A stretch of 40,159 nt of DNA from Streptomyces palmae (GCF_004684805.1 NZ_SRID01000018.1:1-40159); one strand, 5' to 3'. Positions 1 through 12,256 are shown, numbered from the stretch's first letter. A program made the numbers and translations. Notes: generated by a model from the sequence alone, not told the origin.

Positions 1-2
1 CC

Positions 3-737
3 GCGGCACCTCCGGCGGCGCCCGCCGCCGGCCCGGTCCCGCCCGGCGGCGCCCCGCTCCAGCCGGTGGGCGCTCCCCTCGAGAGCCCGAGGACCACCGG
101 GCACGTCCAGCTGCCGCCCGGCGGCCCGGTGCAGATGCCGCAGCACGCCCCGGCGGGCACCGCCGTGGTGGACGCCTCCCAGGCCGCCGTCGCGGTGCTG
201 CTGATCGGCCCGGCGGGCGCCGGCAAGACCACCGTCGCCCGGCACTGGGCCGACCAGCGGCGGGTGCCCACCGCGCACATCAGCCTGGACGACGTCCGCG
301 AGTGGGTCCGCTCCGGCTTCGCCAACCCGCAGTCCGGCTGGAACGACAACTCCGAGGCCCAGTACCGGCTGGCCCGGCGCACCTGCGGCTTCGCCGCCCG
401 CAACTTCCTCGCCAACGGCATCTCCTGCATCCTGGACGACGCCGTCTTCCCCGACCGCCCGGTGGTCGGCCTCGGCGGCTGGAAGCGGCACGTGGGCCCG
501 GGCCTGCTGCCGGTGGTGATCCTTCCCGGCCTGGAGATCGTCCTGGAGCGGAACGCCGCCCGCAGCGGCAACCGGCGGCTCAGCGACGAGGAGGTCGCCC
601 GGATCCACGGCCGCATGGCCGGCTGGTACGGCTCCGGGCTGCCCATCATCGACAACTCCCACTACGACGTGGAGACCACCGCCCGGGTCCTGGACGAGGT
701 GGTCGCCCGGTCCATCGCCAGCCCGCCCAACTGGTAG
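3..737 (+). CDS. P-loop (AAA_33-like) ATP/GTP-binding protein, 5' partial
   Basis: The reading frame is open from the left edge, so the true start lies outside the window; a GTG at 66 is the first possible internal start. The first ~60 visible residues are Pro/Gly/Ala-rich and probably disordered. A Walker A motif (GPAGAGKTT) follows at about residues 48-56 counted from the GTG, then a Walker B-like hydrophobic strand ending in LDDA. The domain resembles small P-loop kinases or phosphotransferases of the AAA_33 type. Its substrate cannot be told. It lies upstream of the aminopeptidase-efp-nusB genes, as in other Streptomyces genomes (from memory). The domain call is good; the function is unknown. 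Confidence 0.75.
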   Translation, partial: AAPPAAPAAGPVPPGGAPLQPVGAPLESPRTTGHVQLPPGGPVQMPQHAPAGTAVVDASQAAVAVLLIGPAGAGKTTVARHWADQRRVPTAHISLDDVREWVRSGFANPQSGWNDNSEAQYRLARRTCGFAARNFLANGISCILDDAVFPDRPVVGLGGWKRHVGPGLLPVVILPGLEIVLERNAARSGNRRLSDEEVARIHGRMAGWYGSGLPIIDNSHYDVETTARVLDEVVARSIASPPNW

Positions 738-973
738 GGCACCTCTTTCCGGCACCTCCGGGCGCTCTCGACCCGGCGCCGGCACTCTCCGTTCCGGCTC
801 CCTCCCCGGCTACCTCCCTCAGCCCCCGCTGGGCGGGCCCCGGGCGGTGCCCCCCGGGCGGCGCCTGGCGCGCGCTTCGGCGCACTCGCCGGCGCGGGGC
901 CGGAATCCCGGTGTCCGCACGAACGGCCCTCCACAACCGGCCCGGGCGCGCCGCACTCCGTACGCTCGGGAAC
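738..973. other. Intergenic gap with a leaderless-type promoter at its right end
   Basis: This 236-bp GC-rich stretch separates the ATPase and aminopeptidase genes. No convincing coding frame was found; the long frames crossing it on both strands are GC-rich shadows. Near the right end a TAnnnT hexamer (TACGCT, 961-966) stands 7 nt before the ATG at 974. That is the spacing expected when transcription starts at the start codon itself. No good -35 hexamer is visible 17-18 nt upstream. Confidence 0.4.
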
Positions 974-2089
974 ATGTCCGAGGTCCACGCGTCCCGACGC
1001 ACGCTGCTGCGTGAGCGGTACGCGCCGGCCGGCGCCCAGGCGGCACTGGTCTCGCAGCCCGCGAACGTGCGCTATCTGTGCGGTGCCGCCCCGGTCGGCG
1101 CCGTACTGCTGATCGGACCGGCCGGTCCCGACCAGGACACCCTGGTGTGCCCCATCGGCCCGGCGGTCGAACCCGCGGCCACGCGCCTGGACAGCGAGCT
1201 GCGCCTGGTGGCACTGCCCGAGGAGGAGCCGGACGCCGCGGTCAGCGCCGCCGGTCTGGCCGCCGCGGCCGGCGTGGAGACGCTCGCGGTGGAGGAGCAC
1301 CATCTGAGCGTGGCCCGGCACCGGGCACTGGCCGCACGGGCCGGCGGGCTCCGGTTGCTCGACCTGGCCCGGGCCGTCGAGCAGCAGCGGCTGATCAAGG
1401 ACGAGGAGGAGATCTCCTGTCTGCGCATCGCCGCCGAGATCGCCGACCAGGCCCTGGGCGAGCTGCTGGAGTCGATCCTGGTGGGGCGCACCGAGCGGCA
1501 CCTGGCGCTGGAGTTGGAGCGCCGGCTGATCGACCACGGGGCGGACGGCCCCGCCTTCCCGACCATGGTCGGTGCCGGGCCGAACGCCGGCCGGTTCGGG
1601 CACACGCCCACCGACCGCCGGGTGGAGGAGGGCGACTTCCTCTGCATCTGCCTGGGCGCCGGCTACCGCGGATACCGCTGCGAGGTGGGGCGCACCTTCG
1701 TCATCGGCACCAGCCCCGCGGACTGGCAGATCGAGCTGTACGAGCTGGTCTTCGCCGCCCAGCGGGCCGGGCGGGAGGCGCTCGCCCCCGGCACCGCGTA
1801 CCGCGAGGTGGACCGGGCGGCCCGGCATGTGCTGGACGCCGCGGGCTACGAGGAGAGCTTCGGCGGGCGGATCGGACACGGTGTGGGCCTGGAAATCGAC
1901 GAGGACCCTCGGCTGTCACCCTCCGCCATGGGTAAACTGGACGCTTGCGTGCCGGTCACCGTCGAACCGGGGGTCCACCTCCCGGGCCGGGGCGGTGTCC
2001 GGATCGATGACACGCTCGTCGTCCGCTCCGAGGCGGATGGCGGGCCCGAGCTACTCACCATCACGACCAAGGAGCTGCTCGCGCTCTAG
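974..2089 (+). CDS. Xaa-Pro aminopeptidase (M24 family, metallopeptidase)
   Basis: Encodes 371 aa, the usual size of short prolidase/aminopeptidase-P-like enzymes, which release N-terminal residues next to proline and use two metal ions. An N-terminal creatinase-like domain covers about residues 1-130. The pita-bread M24 domain follows, with visible signatures [25 protein letters not shown] and [18 protein letters not shown]. These carry the usual His and Glu metal ligands. I chose the ATG at 974 because the protein then begins like its homologues; upstream frame extension is GC-rich junk. No ribosome-binding site precedes it, in line with a leaderless transcript. It precedes efp, a common arrangement in bacteria, where EF-P helps translate proline-rich proteins. 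Confidence 0.88.
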   Translation: MSEVHASRRTLLRERYAPAGAQAALVSQPANVRYLCGAAPVGAVLLIGPAGPDQDTLVCPIGPAVEPAATRLDSELRLVALPEEEPDAAVSAAGLAAAAGVETLAVEEHHLSVARHRALAARAGGLRLLDLARAVEQQRLIKDEEEISCLRIAAEIADQALGELLESILVGRTERHLALELERRLIDHGADGPAFPTMVGAGPNAGRFGHTPTDRRVEEGDFLCICLGAGYRGYRCEVGRTFVIGTSPADWQIELYELVFAAQRAGREALAPGTAYREVDRAARHVLDAAGYEESFGGRIGHGVGLEIDEDPRLSPSAMGKLDACVPVTVEPGVHLPGRGGVRIDDTLVVRSEADGGPELLTITTKELLAL

Positions 2090-2155
2090 CCCAAGGGCGT
2101 CGGCGCGCGGTATCTCCTGTGGTCCACCAGCCTCAGTCCAGGAGATCCCGCAACC

Positions 2156-2722
2156 GTGGCATCCACGAACGACCTCAAGAACGGCATGGTGCTCAAGCTC
2201 GAAGGCGGCCAGCTCTGGTCCGTCGTCGAGTTCCAGCACGTCAAGCCCGGCAAGGGCCCTGCCTTCGTGCGCACCAAGCTGAAGAACGTGCTCTCCGGCA
2301 AGGTCGTCGACAAGACCTTCAACGCCGGCGTGAAGGTCGAGACGGCCAACGTCGACAAGCGCGGGATGCAGTTCTCGTACATGGACGGCGAGTACTTCGT
2401 GTTCATGGACATGGACACGTACGACCAGCTCCACATCGACCGCAAGACCGTCGGTGACGCCGCCAACTTCCTGCTGGAGGGCTTCGAGGCGGTCGTGGCG
2501 CAGAACGAGGGCACCGTCCTCTACGTCGAGCTGCCCGCCGCCGTCGAGCTGACCATCTCGGAGACCGAGCCCGGCCTCCAGGGCGACCGCTCCACCGGTG
2601 GCACCAAGCCGGCCACCCTGGAGACCGGTTACGAGATCCAGGTCCCGCTCTTCATCACCACCGGTGAGAAGGTCAAGGTCGACACCCGCTCCGGCGAGTA
2701 CCTCGGTCGGGTGAACAGCTAA
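2156..2722 (+). CDS. efp: Translation elongation factor P
   Basis: Encodes 188 aa, typical for EF-P, which binds between the ribosomal P and E sites and relieves stalling at polyproline stretches. The KOW-like domain I (about residues 1-65) contains the tip loop VKPGKGPAF, with the tip lysine at residue 33. The OB domains II and III follow and end in the usual GEYLGRVNS. The PGKGP loop is the form known from the actinobacterial EF-P subfamily, reported to work without lysine modification; no epmA/epmB-like genes are seen here. The start is GTG with GGAG 11 nt upstream. nusB follows after 2 nt, so the two are probably co-transcribed. Confidence 0.97.
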   Translation: MASTNDLKNGMVLKLEGGQLWSVVEFQHVKPGKGPAFVRTKLKNVLSGKVVDKTFNAGVKVETANVDKRGMQFSYMDGEYFVFMDMDTYDQLHIDRKTVGDAANFLLEGFEAVVAQNEGTVLYVELPAAVELTISETEPGLQGDRSTGGTKPATLETGYEIQVPLFITTGEKVKVDTRSGEYLGRVNS

Positions 2723-2724
2723 CC

Positions 2725-3159
2725 GTGGCCGCTCGCAACAAGGCCCGCAAGCGCGCCTTCCAGATCCTCTTCGAGGCCGACCAGCGCGGCGCCACCGCGC
2801 AGCTGGTGCTCGCGGACTGGATCCGGCACGCCCGGACCGACGACCGGCAGCCGCCCGTCACCGAGTACACGATGCGGCTGGTCGAGGGGTACGCGGAGCA
2901 CACCGCGCGGATCGACGAGCTGATCTCCACCTACGCGGTGGGCTGGACGCTGGACCGGATGCCGGTCGTGGACCGGAACATCCTCCGGCTCGGTGCCTAC
3001 GAGCTGATCTGGGAAGACGAGACGCCGGACGCGGTGGTGATCGACGAGGCGGTGCAGCTCGCCAAGGAGTTCTCCACCGACGACTCGCCGGCCTTCGTCA
3101 ACGGTCTGCTCGGCCGGCTCAAGGAGCTCAAGCCCAGCCTGCGCCGCGAGGAGCGGTAG
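2725..3159 (+). CDS. nusB: Transcription antitermination/termination factor NusB
   Basis: Encodes 144 aa, matching the all-helical NusB family. NusB pairs with NusE (ribosomal protein S10) on boxA RNA in rRNA leaders. Typical motifs are the N-terminal RNKARKRAFQILFEAD and the C-terminal DAVVIDEAVQLAKEFS followed by FVNGLLGRL. The GTG start comes 2 nt after the efp stop and has no good Shine-Dalgarno of its own, so translation is probably coupled to efp. A perfect hairpin lies 28 nt downstream. Confidence 0.96.
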   Translation: MAARNKARKRAFQILFEADQRGATAQLVLADWIRHARTDDRQPPVTEYTMRLVEGYAEHTARIDELISTYAVGWTLDRMPVVDRNILRLGAYELIWEDETPDAVVIDEAVQLAKEFSTDDSPAFVNGLLGRLKELKPSLRREER

Positions 3160-3187
3160 CAGGCGGGCCCTCCAGCCCATACCAGAC

Positions 3188-3233
3188 GCCGCCGGGGGCG
3201 GTGGAACCGAAAGGTTCCACCGCCCCCGGCGGC
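3188..3233. terminator. Bidirectional terminator between nusB and bldD
   Basis: A perfect 21-bp stem (3188-3208 with 3213-3233) is closed by a GAAA tetraloop. It lies between two convergent genes, so it can serve both strands. A short T-run (TGTTTCC) follows on the plus side. Confidence 0.93.
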
Positions 3234-3381
3234 ATGTTTCCCTGTGTTTGAGGTCCGGCCGCGCCTCGCGGGCGCGGACGGCCCGCGCTCCGCCCTCGGC
3301 GGACCACGGCCGGACCGGGCCGTCCGGGGCGCTCAGGCAGCCCTCAGGTGGTGCTCAGGCGTCCCCGGATACCGTCTGCGG

Positions 3382-3882
3382 TCAGACATCCTCGTGCTGG
3401 ACGGCACGGCGGGCGTCCGCGCCCAGCACGCCCCAGCTGATCAGCTGCTCGGTCAGCACCGAGGGCGACTGGTCGTAGATCACCGCGAGGGTGCGCAGGT
3501 CGTCCTGGCGGATCGACAGCACCTTGCCGTTGTAATCGCCGCGCTGGCTCTGGATGGTCGCCGCGTACCGCTGCAGCGGGCCCGCCTTCTCGGCCGGGAC
3601 ATGGGCCAGGCGCTCAAGGTCCAGCACCAGCTTCGGCGGCGGCTCGGCGGCCCCGCCGGGAGTGGTGCCAGGCAGCAGCTCCTGCACCGGGACGCCGTAG
3701 AAGTCGGCCAGCTCGGCAAGGCGCTGCACGGTGACAGCGCGGTCACCGCGCTCGTACGAACCGACCACGACGGCCTTCCAGCGGCCCTGGGACTTCTCCT
3801 CGACGCCGTGGAGGGAGAGGCCCTGCTGGGTGCGGATGGCACGGAGCTTGGCTCCGAGCTGTTTGGCGTATTCGCTGGACAT
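3382..3882 (-). CDS. bldD: Developmental master regulator BldD (c-di-GMP-binding)
   Basis: Encodes 166 aa from the ATG at 3882 (start MSSEYAKQLG). A 9-residue longer frame exists, but this start matches the family and has GGGGAGCC just upstream. The N-terminal XRE-type HTH covers about residues 6-70. The C-terminal domain carries the c-di-GMP signature RxD-x8-RxxD as R114-G-D116 and R125-Q-D-D128. In Streptomyces a c-di-GMP tetramer joins two BldD C-terminal domains, letting BldD repress sporulation genes during vegetative growth. Its own promoter carries two BldD boxes, pointing to autorepression. Only a few C-terminal residues differ from the S. coelicolor protein as I remember it. Confidence 0.98.
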   Translation of the reverse strand: MSSEYAKQLGAKLRAIRTQQGLSLHGVEEKSQGRWKAVVVGSYERGDRAVTVQRLAELADFYGVPVQELLPGTTPGGAAEPPPKLVLDLERLAHVPAEKAGPLQRYAATIQSQRGDYNGKVLSIRQDDLRTLAVIYDQSPSVLTEQLISWGVLGADARRAVQHEDV

Positions 3883-3928
3883 AAGGCTCCCCGGACACTT
3901 GTCAATCATGCGGCTCCGCCGCGTGCCT

Positions 3929-3943
3929 GTTACTCACTGTGAG
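3929..3943 (-). promoter_or_regulatory. BldD box 1 in the bldD promoter
   Basis: The 15-mer GTTACTCACTGTGAG fits the published palindromic BldD consensus nTnACnC(A/T)GnGTnAn at all fixed positions but one (C for G at position 9). It lies just downstream of the -10 hexamer of the bldD promoter. Confidence 0.8.
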
Positions 3944-3971
3944 GTTACGCAGCGTAATCTCCATTCGTCAA
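3942..3971 (-). promoter_or_regulatory. bldD: bldD promoter (sigma-70/HrdB type)
   Basis: Read on the minus strand: TTGACG (3971-3966), an 18-nt spacer, then TAACCT (3947-3942), which fits TTGACn/TAnnnT. Box 2 covers the -10 and part of the spacer, so bound BldD should block RNA polymerase. Confidence 0.72.
3944..3958 (-). promoter_or_regulatory. BldD box 2 in the bldD promoter
   Basis: The 15-mer GTTACGCAGCGTAAT fits the BldD consensus at every fixed position. It directly abuts box 1, so the centres are 15 bp apart, and it overlaps the -10 hexamer. Confidence 0.87.
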
Positions 3972-4031
3972 GCCGAAGGATCCCCGGGGTCCGCCGTCAG
4001 GGGCGATGACGGCCTGAGAGGTTGACCCTGC

Positions 4032-4037
4032 TAGTGT
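4032..4037 (+). promoter_or_regulatory. Candidate -10 hexamer of the pyr operon
   Basis: TAGTGT fits TAnnnT and would start transcription near 4044, just before the PyrR-binding hairpin at 4052. No strong -35 stands at the right distance, so the call is tentative. Confidence 0.35.
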
Positions 4038-4051
4038 GAATGGCGCATTCC

Positions 4052-4093
4052 GACGTCCTTTAAGGTCCGTCCCGTGAGGCGGAGAAGGAGGTC
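4052..4093 (+). promoter_or_regulatory. PyrR-binding RNA loop over the pyrR ribosome-binding site
   Basis: The leader folds as a lower stem (4052-4060 with 4085-4093, 8 of 9 paired), an internal loop, an upper stem CCG/CGG plus CC/GG, and a terminal loop CGTGA. The stretch TCCCGTGAGGCGGAGAAGGA closely resembles the anti-antiterminator loops bound by Bacillus PyrR (UCC-n-GnGAGGC then purine-rich GAGAAGGA). The 3' strand of the lower stem is the pyrR Shine-Dalgarno AAGGAGG. UMP-loaded PyrR holding this fold would hide the ribosome-binding site. That mechanism is established in Mycobacterium smegmatis and is inferred here. Confidence 0.8.
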
Positions 4094-4101
4094 CGTTTCG
4101 T

Positions 4102-4686
4102 ATGGACGCACACACCCCACCCGCAGAGGTCATCCCACCGCGACCGGTGCTCGAGGCACCGGACATCGCCCGGGTGCTGACCCGTATCGCCCATGAGATC
4201 GTCGAGCGCGCCAAGGGCGCCGAGAACGTGGTGCTCCTGGGCATCCCCACCCGCGGGGTCCACCTCGCCCGGCGACTGGCCGCCAAGCTGACCGAGATCA
4301 CCGGCCGCGACGTCCCGGTGGGCTCGCTCGACATCACCATGTACCGCGACGACCTGCGGCTCCGCCCGGCCCGGGCGCTCTCCCGCACCGAGATCCCCAA
4401 GGACGGGATCGAGGGCAGCGTGGTGATCCTCGTCGATGACGTGCTCTTCTCCGGCCGCACCATCCGCGCCGCCCTGGACGCGCTGAACGACATCGGCCGC
4501 CCGCGCGCGGTCCGGCTCGCGGTCCTGGTGGACCGGGGCCACCGCGAGCTGCCGATCCGCGCCGACTACGTGGGCAAGAACCTCCCCACGTCACTGCGGG
4601 AGACGGTCAAGGTGCAGCTCGCCGAGGAGGACGGCCGCGACAGCGTGCTCCTCGGGCTGGGGGAGACCTCCCCGGCCGAGGGTTAG
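4102..4686 (+). CDS. pyrR: Bifunctional pyr operon regulator / uracil phosphoribosyltransferase PyrR
   Basis: Encodes 194 aa with a type I phosphoribosyltransferase fold. The PRPP-binding motif is [20 protein letters not shown] at about residues 110-130. The family motif [13 protein letters not shown] comes earlier, and [18 protein letters not shown] comes near the end, as in PyrR. PyrR binds pyr mRNA when UMP is high and also converts uracil plus PRPP to UMP. It is the first gene of the operon and its Shine-Dalgarno (AAGGAGG, 10 nt before the ATG) is buried in its own RNA target, which predicts autorepression. Confidence 0.97.
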   Translation: MDAHTPPAEVIPPRPVLEAPDIARVLTRIAHEIVERAKGAENVVLLGIPTRGVHLARRLAAKLTEITGRDVPVGSLDITMYRDDLRLRPARALSRTEIPKDGIEGSVVILVDDVLFSGRTIRAALDALNDIGRPRAVRLAVLVDRGHRELPIRADYVGKNLPTSLRETVKVQLAEEDGRDSVLLGLGETSPAEG

Positions 4687-4689
4687 GCA

Positions 4690-4716
4690 GCGGACGGGTC
4701 GGACCACCCCGTCCGC
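4690..4716 (+). terminator. Hairpin just after pyrR (attenuator candidate)
   Basis: A 9-bp GC stem (4690-4698 with 4708-4716) with a 9-nt loop starts 3 nt after the pyrR stop codon. There is no T-run, so it may be a weak terminator or a processing site. Its 3' arm overlaps a PyrR-loop-like sequence at 4709-4723, making the two folds mutually exclusive. Confidence 0.45.
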
Positions 4717-4923
4717 GAGGCGGTGGACCGAGGCGCGACCCGGCGACGCCGAACGGCGCGCCCCCGCCTGCCCGCCGCCGCCCGCACGGGGTGCCGGCCC
4801 GCTCCTCGAGCGAGGATTCGCCCGCCTGTAGCCCACCTCACCCGTCAAGCGAGGTTTTGTGCCTCCTTGCCCCCTTGCCCCGTCGCCTGCACACCGTCCG
4901 CCCCCCAAACACGGAGTAACCGG
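4717..4923 (+). other. pyrR-pyrB intergenic leader
   Basis: The pyrR-pyrB gap totals 237 bp and has no coding frame I believe. It contains the hairpin above, a GC-rich middle, and a pyrimidine-rich run (about 4859-4910) just before the pyrB Shine-Dalgarno GGAG (4913-4916). The length is unusual inside an operon and suggests RNA-level control. Confidence 0.4.
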
Positions 4924-5913
4924 ATGAAGCGTCACCTCATCTCGGCCGCCGATCTCACCCGCGACGACGCCGTACTCATCCTCGACACCGCCGAGGAGCT
5001 GGCCCGGGTCGCGGACCGGCCGATCAAGAAGCTGCCCACCCTGCGCGGCCGAACCGTGGTCAACCTCTTCTTCGAGGACTCGACCCGGACCCGAATCTCC
5101 TTCGAGGCCGCCGCCAAGCGGCTCTCCGCCGACGTCATCAACTTCTCCGCCAAGGGCTCCTCGGTCTCCAAGGGCGAGTCCCTGAAGGACACCGCGCTCA
5201 CCCTGGAGGCGATGGGCGCCGACGCCGTCGTCATCCGGCACCACGACTCCGGCGCCCCGCACCGGCTGGCCACCTCCGGGTGGATCGGCGGCTCGGTGGT
5301 CAACGCCGGCGACGGCACCCACGAGCACCCCACCCAGGCGCTGCTGGACGCCTTCACCATGCGCCGGCGGCTGGTCGGCGCGGACACCGGACTCGGCCGC
5401 GACCTGTCCGGCCGCCGCATCACCATCGTCGGCGACGTGCTGCACAGCCGGGTCGCCCGCTCCAACGTCCACCTGCTCACCACGCTCGGTGCCGAGGTCA
5501 CCCTGGTCGCCCCGCCCACCCTGGTGCCGGTCGGCGTCGGGGCGTGGCCCTGCGAGGTGAGCTACGACCTGGACGCGGTGCTCGGCAAGTCCGACGCGGT
5601 GATGATGCTGCGCGTCCAGCGCGAGCGGATGAACGCCGCCTTCTTCCCCACCGAGCGTGAGTACGCCCGCCGCTACGGCCTGGACGGCGACCGGATGGCC
5701 ACCATGCCCGAGCACGCCATCGTGATGCACCCCGGCCCGATGAACCGCGGCATGGAGATCACCGCGGAGGTCGCCGACTCCGCGCGCTGCACCGCCGTCG
5801 AACAGGTCGCCAACGGCGTCAGCATCCGCATGGCCGTCCTCTACCTGCTGCTCAGCGGTGCCGTGCCGGAGGAGCCGGCGGCAGGCCAGACCCGTACCGA
5901 GGAGAGCAAGTAA
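4924..5913 (+). CDS. pyrB: Aspartate carbamoyltransferase catalytic subunit
   Basis: Encodes 329 aa, a normal length for the catalytic chain. It joins carbamoyl phosphate and L-aspartate to give carbamoyl aspartate, the committed step of UMP synthesis. Carbamoyl-phosphate contacts are seen in STRTR (residues 53-57), and the family motif [10 protein letters not shown] ends at residue 138. [11 protein letters not shown] and HPGPMNRG follow. No regulatory pyrI gene is present, which is normal in actinobacteria. The ATG at 4924 has GGAG 7 nt upstream and gives the usual N-terminus; a longer open frame upstream is compositional. pyrC starts 2 nt after its stop. Confidence 0.97.
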   Translation: MKRHLISAADLTRDDAVLILDTAEELARVADRPIKKLPTLRGRTVVNLFFEDSTRTRISFEAAAKRLSADVINFSAKGSSVSKGESLKDTALTLEAMGADAVVIRHHDSGAPHRLATSGWIGGSVVNAGDGTHEHPTQALLDAFTMRRRLVGADTGLGRDLSGRRITIVGDVLHSRVARSNVHLLTTLGAEVTLVAPPTLVPVGVGAWPCEVSYDLDAVLGKSDAVMMLRVQRERMNAAFFPTEREYARRYGLDGDRMATMPEHAIVMHPGPMNRGMEITAEVADSARCTAVEQVANGVSIRMAVLYLLLSGAVPEEPAAGQTRTEESK

Positions 5914-5915
5914 CC

Positions 5916-7223
5916 ATGACCGAGACCACCACGACCACCGTCACCCTTCTCCGCGGCGCGAAGATCCTCGGCGGCGAGCCCGCCGACGTCCTCATCGAGG
6001 GCGAGACCGTCACCGCCGTCGGCACCGGCCTGGAGGCCCCCCAGGGCGCCACCGTCATCGAGGCCGAGGGACGGGTCCTGCTGCCCGGCCTGGTCGACCT
6101 CCACACCCACCTGCGCGAGCCCGGCCGGGAGGACTCCGAGACCGTCCTGACCGGCACCCGGGCCGCCGCCATGGGCGGCTACACCGCCGTGCACGCCATG
6201 GCCAACACCTTCCCGGTCGCCGACACCGCCGGCGTGGTGGAGCAGGTCTGGCGGCTGGGCAAGGAGTCCGGATACTGCGACGTCCAGCCGGTCGGCGCGG
6301 TCACCGTGGGCCTGGAGGGCCGCAAGCTCGCCGAGCTGGGCGCCATGCACGACTCCGCCGCCGGCGTGCGGGTCTTCTCCGACGACGGCAAGTGCGTCGA
6401 CGACGCGGTGATCATGCGTCGGGCGCTGGAGTACGTGAAGGCCTTCGACGGCGTGATCGCCCAGCACGCCCAGGAGCCCCGGCTCACCGAGGGCGCCCAG
6501 ATGAACGAGGGCCTCGTCTCGGCCGAACTCGGACTGGCCGGCTGGCCCGCCGTCGCCGAGGAGTCGATCATCGCCCGCGACGTACTGCTCGCCGCGCACG
6601 TCGGCTCCCGGGTGCACATCTGCCACCTGTCCACCGCCGGCTCGGTGGAGATCGTCCGCTGGGCCAAGTCCAAGGGCTGGAACGTCACCGCCGAGGTGAC
6701 CCCGCACCACCTGCTCCTCACCGACGAGCTGGTCCGCTCCTACGACCCGGTCTACAAGGTCAACCCGCCGCTGCGCACCGAGGCCGACGTTCTGGCGCTG
6801 CGCGAGGCGCTGGCCGACGGCACCATCGACTGCGTGGCCACCGACCACGCCCCGCACCCGCACGAGGACAAGGACTGCGAGTGGGGCGCCGCGGCCATGG
6901 GCATGGTCGGCCTGGAGACGGCGCTCTCCGTGGTGCAGCACACCATGGTGGACACCGGACTGCTCGACTGGGCGCAGATCGCCGACCGGATGTCCTTCCG
7001 GCCCGCCGCCATCGGCCGGCTCGCCGGCCACGGCCGCCCCATCGCCGCCGGGGAGCCCGCCAACCTCACGCTGCTCGATCCGGCATACCGTGGTGAGGTG
7101 AACCCCGCGGAGTTCGTCTCCCGCAGCCGCAACACGCCGTACCGCGGCCTGGAGCTGCCGGGCCGAGTGACGCACACCTTCCTGCGGGGCCGAGCCACGG
7201 TCGTAGACGGGAAGCTGACGTGA
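5916..7223 (+). CDS. pyrC: Dihydroorotase
   Basis: Encodes 435 aa, a type I amidohydrolase-fold dihydroorotase that cyclises carbamoyl aspartate to dihydroorotate. Metal-binding HTHLREPG places the first histidines at residues 63 and 65. The catalytic aspartate lies in [11 protein letters not shown], near residue 310. Both the active-site residues and the length are normal, so this is not one of the inactive PyrC-like partners found beside some PyrB proteins. The Shine-Dalgarno GAGGAGAG lies inside the pyrB 3' end. The stop overlaps the GTG of the next gene by 4 nt. Confidence 0.97.
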   Translation: MTETTTTTVTLLRGAKILGGEPADVLIEGETVTAVGTGLEAPQGATVIEAEGRVLLPGLVDLHTHLREPGREDSETVLTGTRAAAMGGYTAVHAMANTFPVADTAGVVEQVWRLGKESGYCDVQPVGAVTVGLEGRKLAELGAMHDSAAGVRVFSDDGKCVDDAVIMRRALEYVKAFDGVIAQHAQEPRLTEGAQMNEGLVSAELGLAGWPAVAEESIIARDVLLAAHVGSRVHICHLSTAGSVEIVRWAKSKGWNVTAEVTPHHLLLTDELVRSYDPVYKVNPPLRTEADVLALREALADGTIDCVATDHAPHPHEDKDCEWGAAAMGMVGLETALSVVQHTMVDTGLLDWAQIADRMSFRPAAIGRLAGHGRPIAAGEPANLTLLDPAYRGEVNPAEFVSRSRNTPYRGLELPGRVTHTFLRGRATVVDGKLT

Positions 7224-7807
7224 CACCTCTGATGCAACTGGCCGCCGAGCAGAAGTCCCAGGAAGTCACCGACTGGGCCGCGCGCATCGGCTGGGTCGCC
7301 GGACTGGTCCTGCTGATCGGCCTGGTCTACTGGCTGATGCGGGAGGGCTGGAAGTGGCGCGGTACGCTCCAGAACGACCTGCCCGAGCTGCCCCAGGCCC
7401 CCGCCGACCCGGGCCCCGCCCGACTGCGGATGACCGGCCGCTACCACGGCTCCACCACCGCCGGGCAGTGGCTGGACCGGATCGTCGCCCAGGGGCTCGG
7501 CACCCGCAGCCGCGTCGACCTCACCCTGACGGAGCAGGGCGACCTGATCGTCCTGCGACCGGGTGCCCAGGACTTCGCGGTGCCCGCCCAGGCGCTCCGC
7601 GGCGCCCGACTCGACAAGGGAATCGCCGGCAAGGTGCTCGCCGAGGGCGGCCTGCTGGTGATCACCTGGGAGCACGGCGACCGGCTGATCGACTCCGGCT
7701 TCCGCTCCGACCGGGCCGCCGAGCACGCGGCCTGGCTCGACGCACTCAACCCCTCACGCGGCGACAGCGCGGTCGCCGTCCAGCACCACCAGGAAGGCCC
7801 ATCATGA
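7220..7807 (+). CDS. Membrane-anchored PH-like domain protein of the pyr operon
   Basis: Encodes 195 aa, unnamed but regularly found between pyrC and carA in actinobacteria (from memory). One transmembrane helix covers about residues 25-41 ([17 protein letters not shown]) and is followed by basic residues, so the body should be cytoplasmic. A linker leads to a small beta-rich domain (about residues 70-180) resembling bacterial PH-like folds. No catalytic motif is visible. The GTG start overlaps the pyrC stop (GTGA) and its stop overlaps the carA start (ATGA), so translation is coupled on both sides and output should match the enzymes. An ATG at 7232 is an alternative start. Its role is unknown; tethering pyrimidine enzymes at the membrane is speculation. 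Confidence 0.82.
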   Translation: MTPLMQLAAEQKSQEVTDWAARIGWVAGLVLLIGLVYWLMREGWKWRGTLQNDLPELPQAPADPGPARLRMTGRYHGSTTAGQWLDRIVAQGLGTRSRVDLTLTEQGDLIVLRPGAQDFAVPAQALRGARLDKGIAGKVLAEGGLLVITWEHGDRLIDSGFRSDRAAEHAAWLDALNPSRGDSAVAVQHHQEGPS

Positions 7808-8944
7808 CGACCTCCCACCGGGGTTCCGCACGGAACGCGGCCCCCGCCGTACTCGTACTGGAGGACGGGCGCACCTTCCGTGGCCGTGCCTACGGGGCGG
7901 TGGGGGAGACCTTCGGCGAGGCCGTGTTCTCCACCGGCATGACCGGTTACCAGGAGACCCTCACCGACCCCTCGTACCACCGCCAGGTGGTCGTGATGAC
8001 CGCCCCGCACGTCGGCAACACCGGCGTCAACGACGAGGACCCCGAATCCGGGCGGATCTGGGTCTCCGGCTACGTGGTCCGCGACCCCGCCCGGATCCCG
8101 TCCAACTGGCGCGCCCGCCGCTCCCTCGACGAGGAACTCGCCGCCCAGGGCGTGGTCGGCATCAGCGGCATCGACACCCGCGCCCTCACCCGCCACCTGC
8201 GTGAGCGCGGGGCCATGCGGGTGGGCATCTTCTCCGGCGCGGCGCTGGCCGAGGACGCCGCGCTGCTCGCCAGGGTGCAGGCCGCCCCGCAGATGAAGGG
8301 CGCCGACCTGAGCGGCGAGGTCGCCGCCGCCGAGGCGTACACCGTCCCCGCCATCGGCACCAAGCGCTTCACCGTGGCCGCCGTGGACCTGGGCATCAAG
8401 GGCATGACCCCGCACCGGATGGCCGAGCGCGGCATCGAGGTGCGGGTACTGCCCGCCTCCGCGACCATCGAGGACGTGTACGCGGTCGACCCCGACGGCG
8501 TCTTCTTCTCCAACGGCCCGGGCGACCCGGCCACCGCGGACCACGCCGTCGCCGTGATGCGCGCCGTGCTGGAGCGGAAGACCCCGCTCTTCGGCATCTG
8601 CTTCGGCAACCAGATCCTGGGCCGTGCGCTGGGCCTGGGCACGTACAAGCTCAAGTACGGCCACCGCGGCATCAACCAGCCGGTCCAGGACCGCACCACC
8701 GGCAAGGTCGAGATCACCGCGCACAACCACGGGTTCGCCGTCGACGCCCCGCTCGACCGCGCCTTCGACACCCCCTACGGCCGGGCCGAGGTCTCCCACG
8801 TCTGCCTCAACGACGACGTGGTCGAGGGTCTGCGGTGCCTCGACGTCCCCGCCTTCAGCGTCCAGTACCACCCCGAAGCCGCCGCAGGTCCGCACGATGC
8901 CGCGTACCTGTTCGACCGCTTCGTGTCCCTGATGGAGGGCCAGC

Positions 8945-8952
<8 letters not shown>
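7804..8952 (+). CDS. carA: Carbamoyl-phosphate synthase small (glutaminase) subunit
   Basis: Encodes 382 aa. The N-terminal CPSase domain (about residues 12-150) includes STGMTGYQE. The class I glutamine amidotransferase domain has the nucleophile in GICFGNQ (Cys266) and the His356/Glu358 pair in YHPEA. It releases ammonia from glutamine and passes it through a tunnel to CarB. The ATG overlaps the stop of the membrane protein gene, and carB begins inside its last codons, so the three are translationally coupled. Confidence 0.97.

Positions 8953-12256
<3,304 letters not shown>

Noticed and set aside
662..1879. Long antisense frame over the aminopeptidase gene
   Set aside because: Low-complexity product without motifs. 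The plus-strand frame has full M24 signatures.
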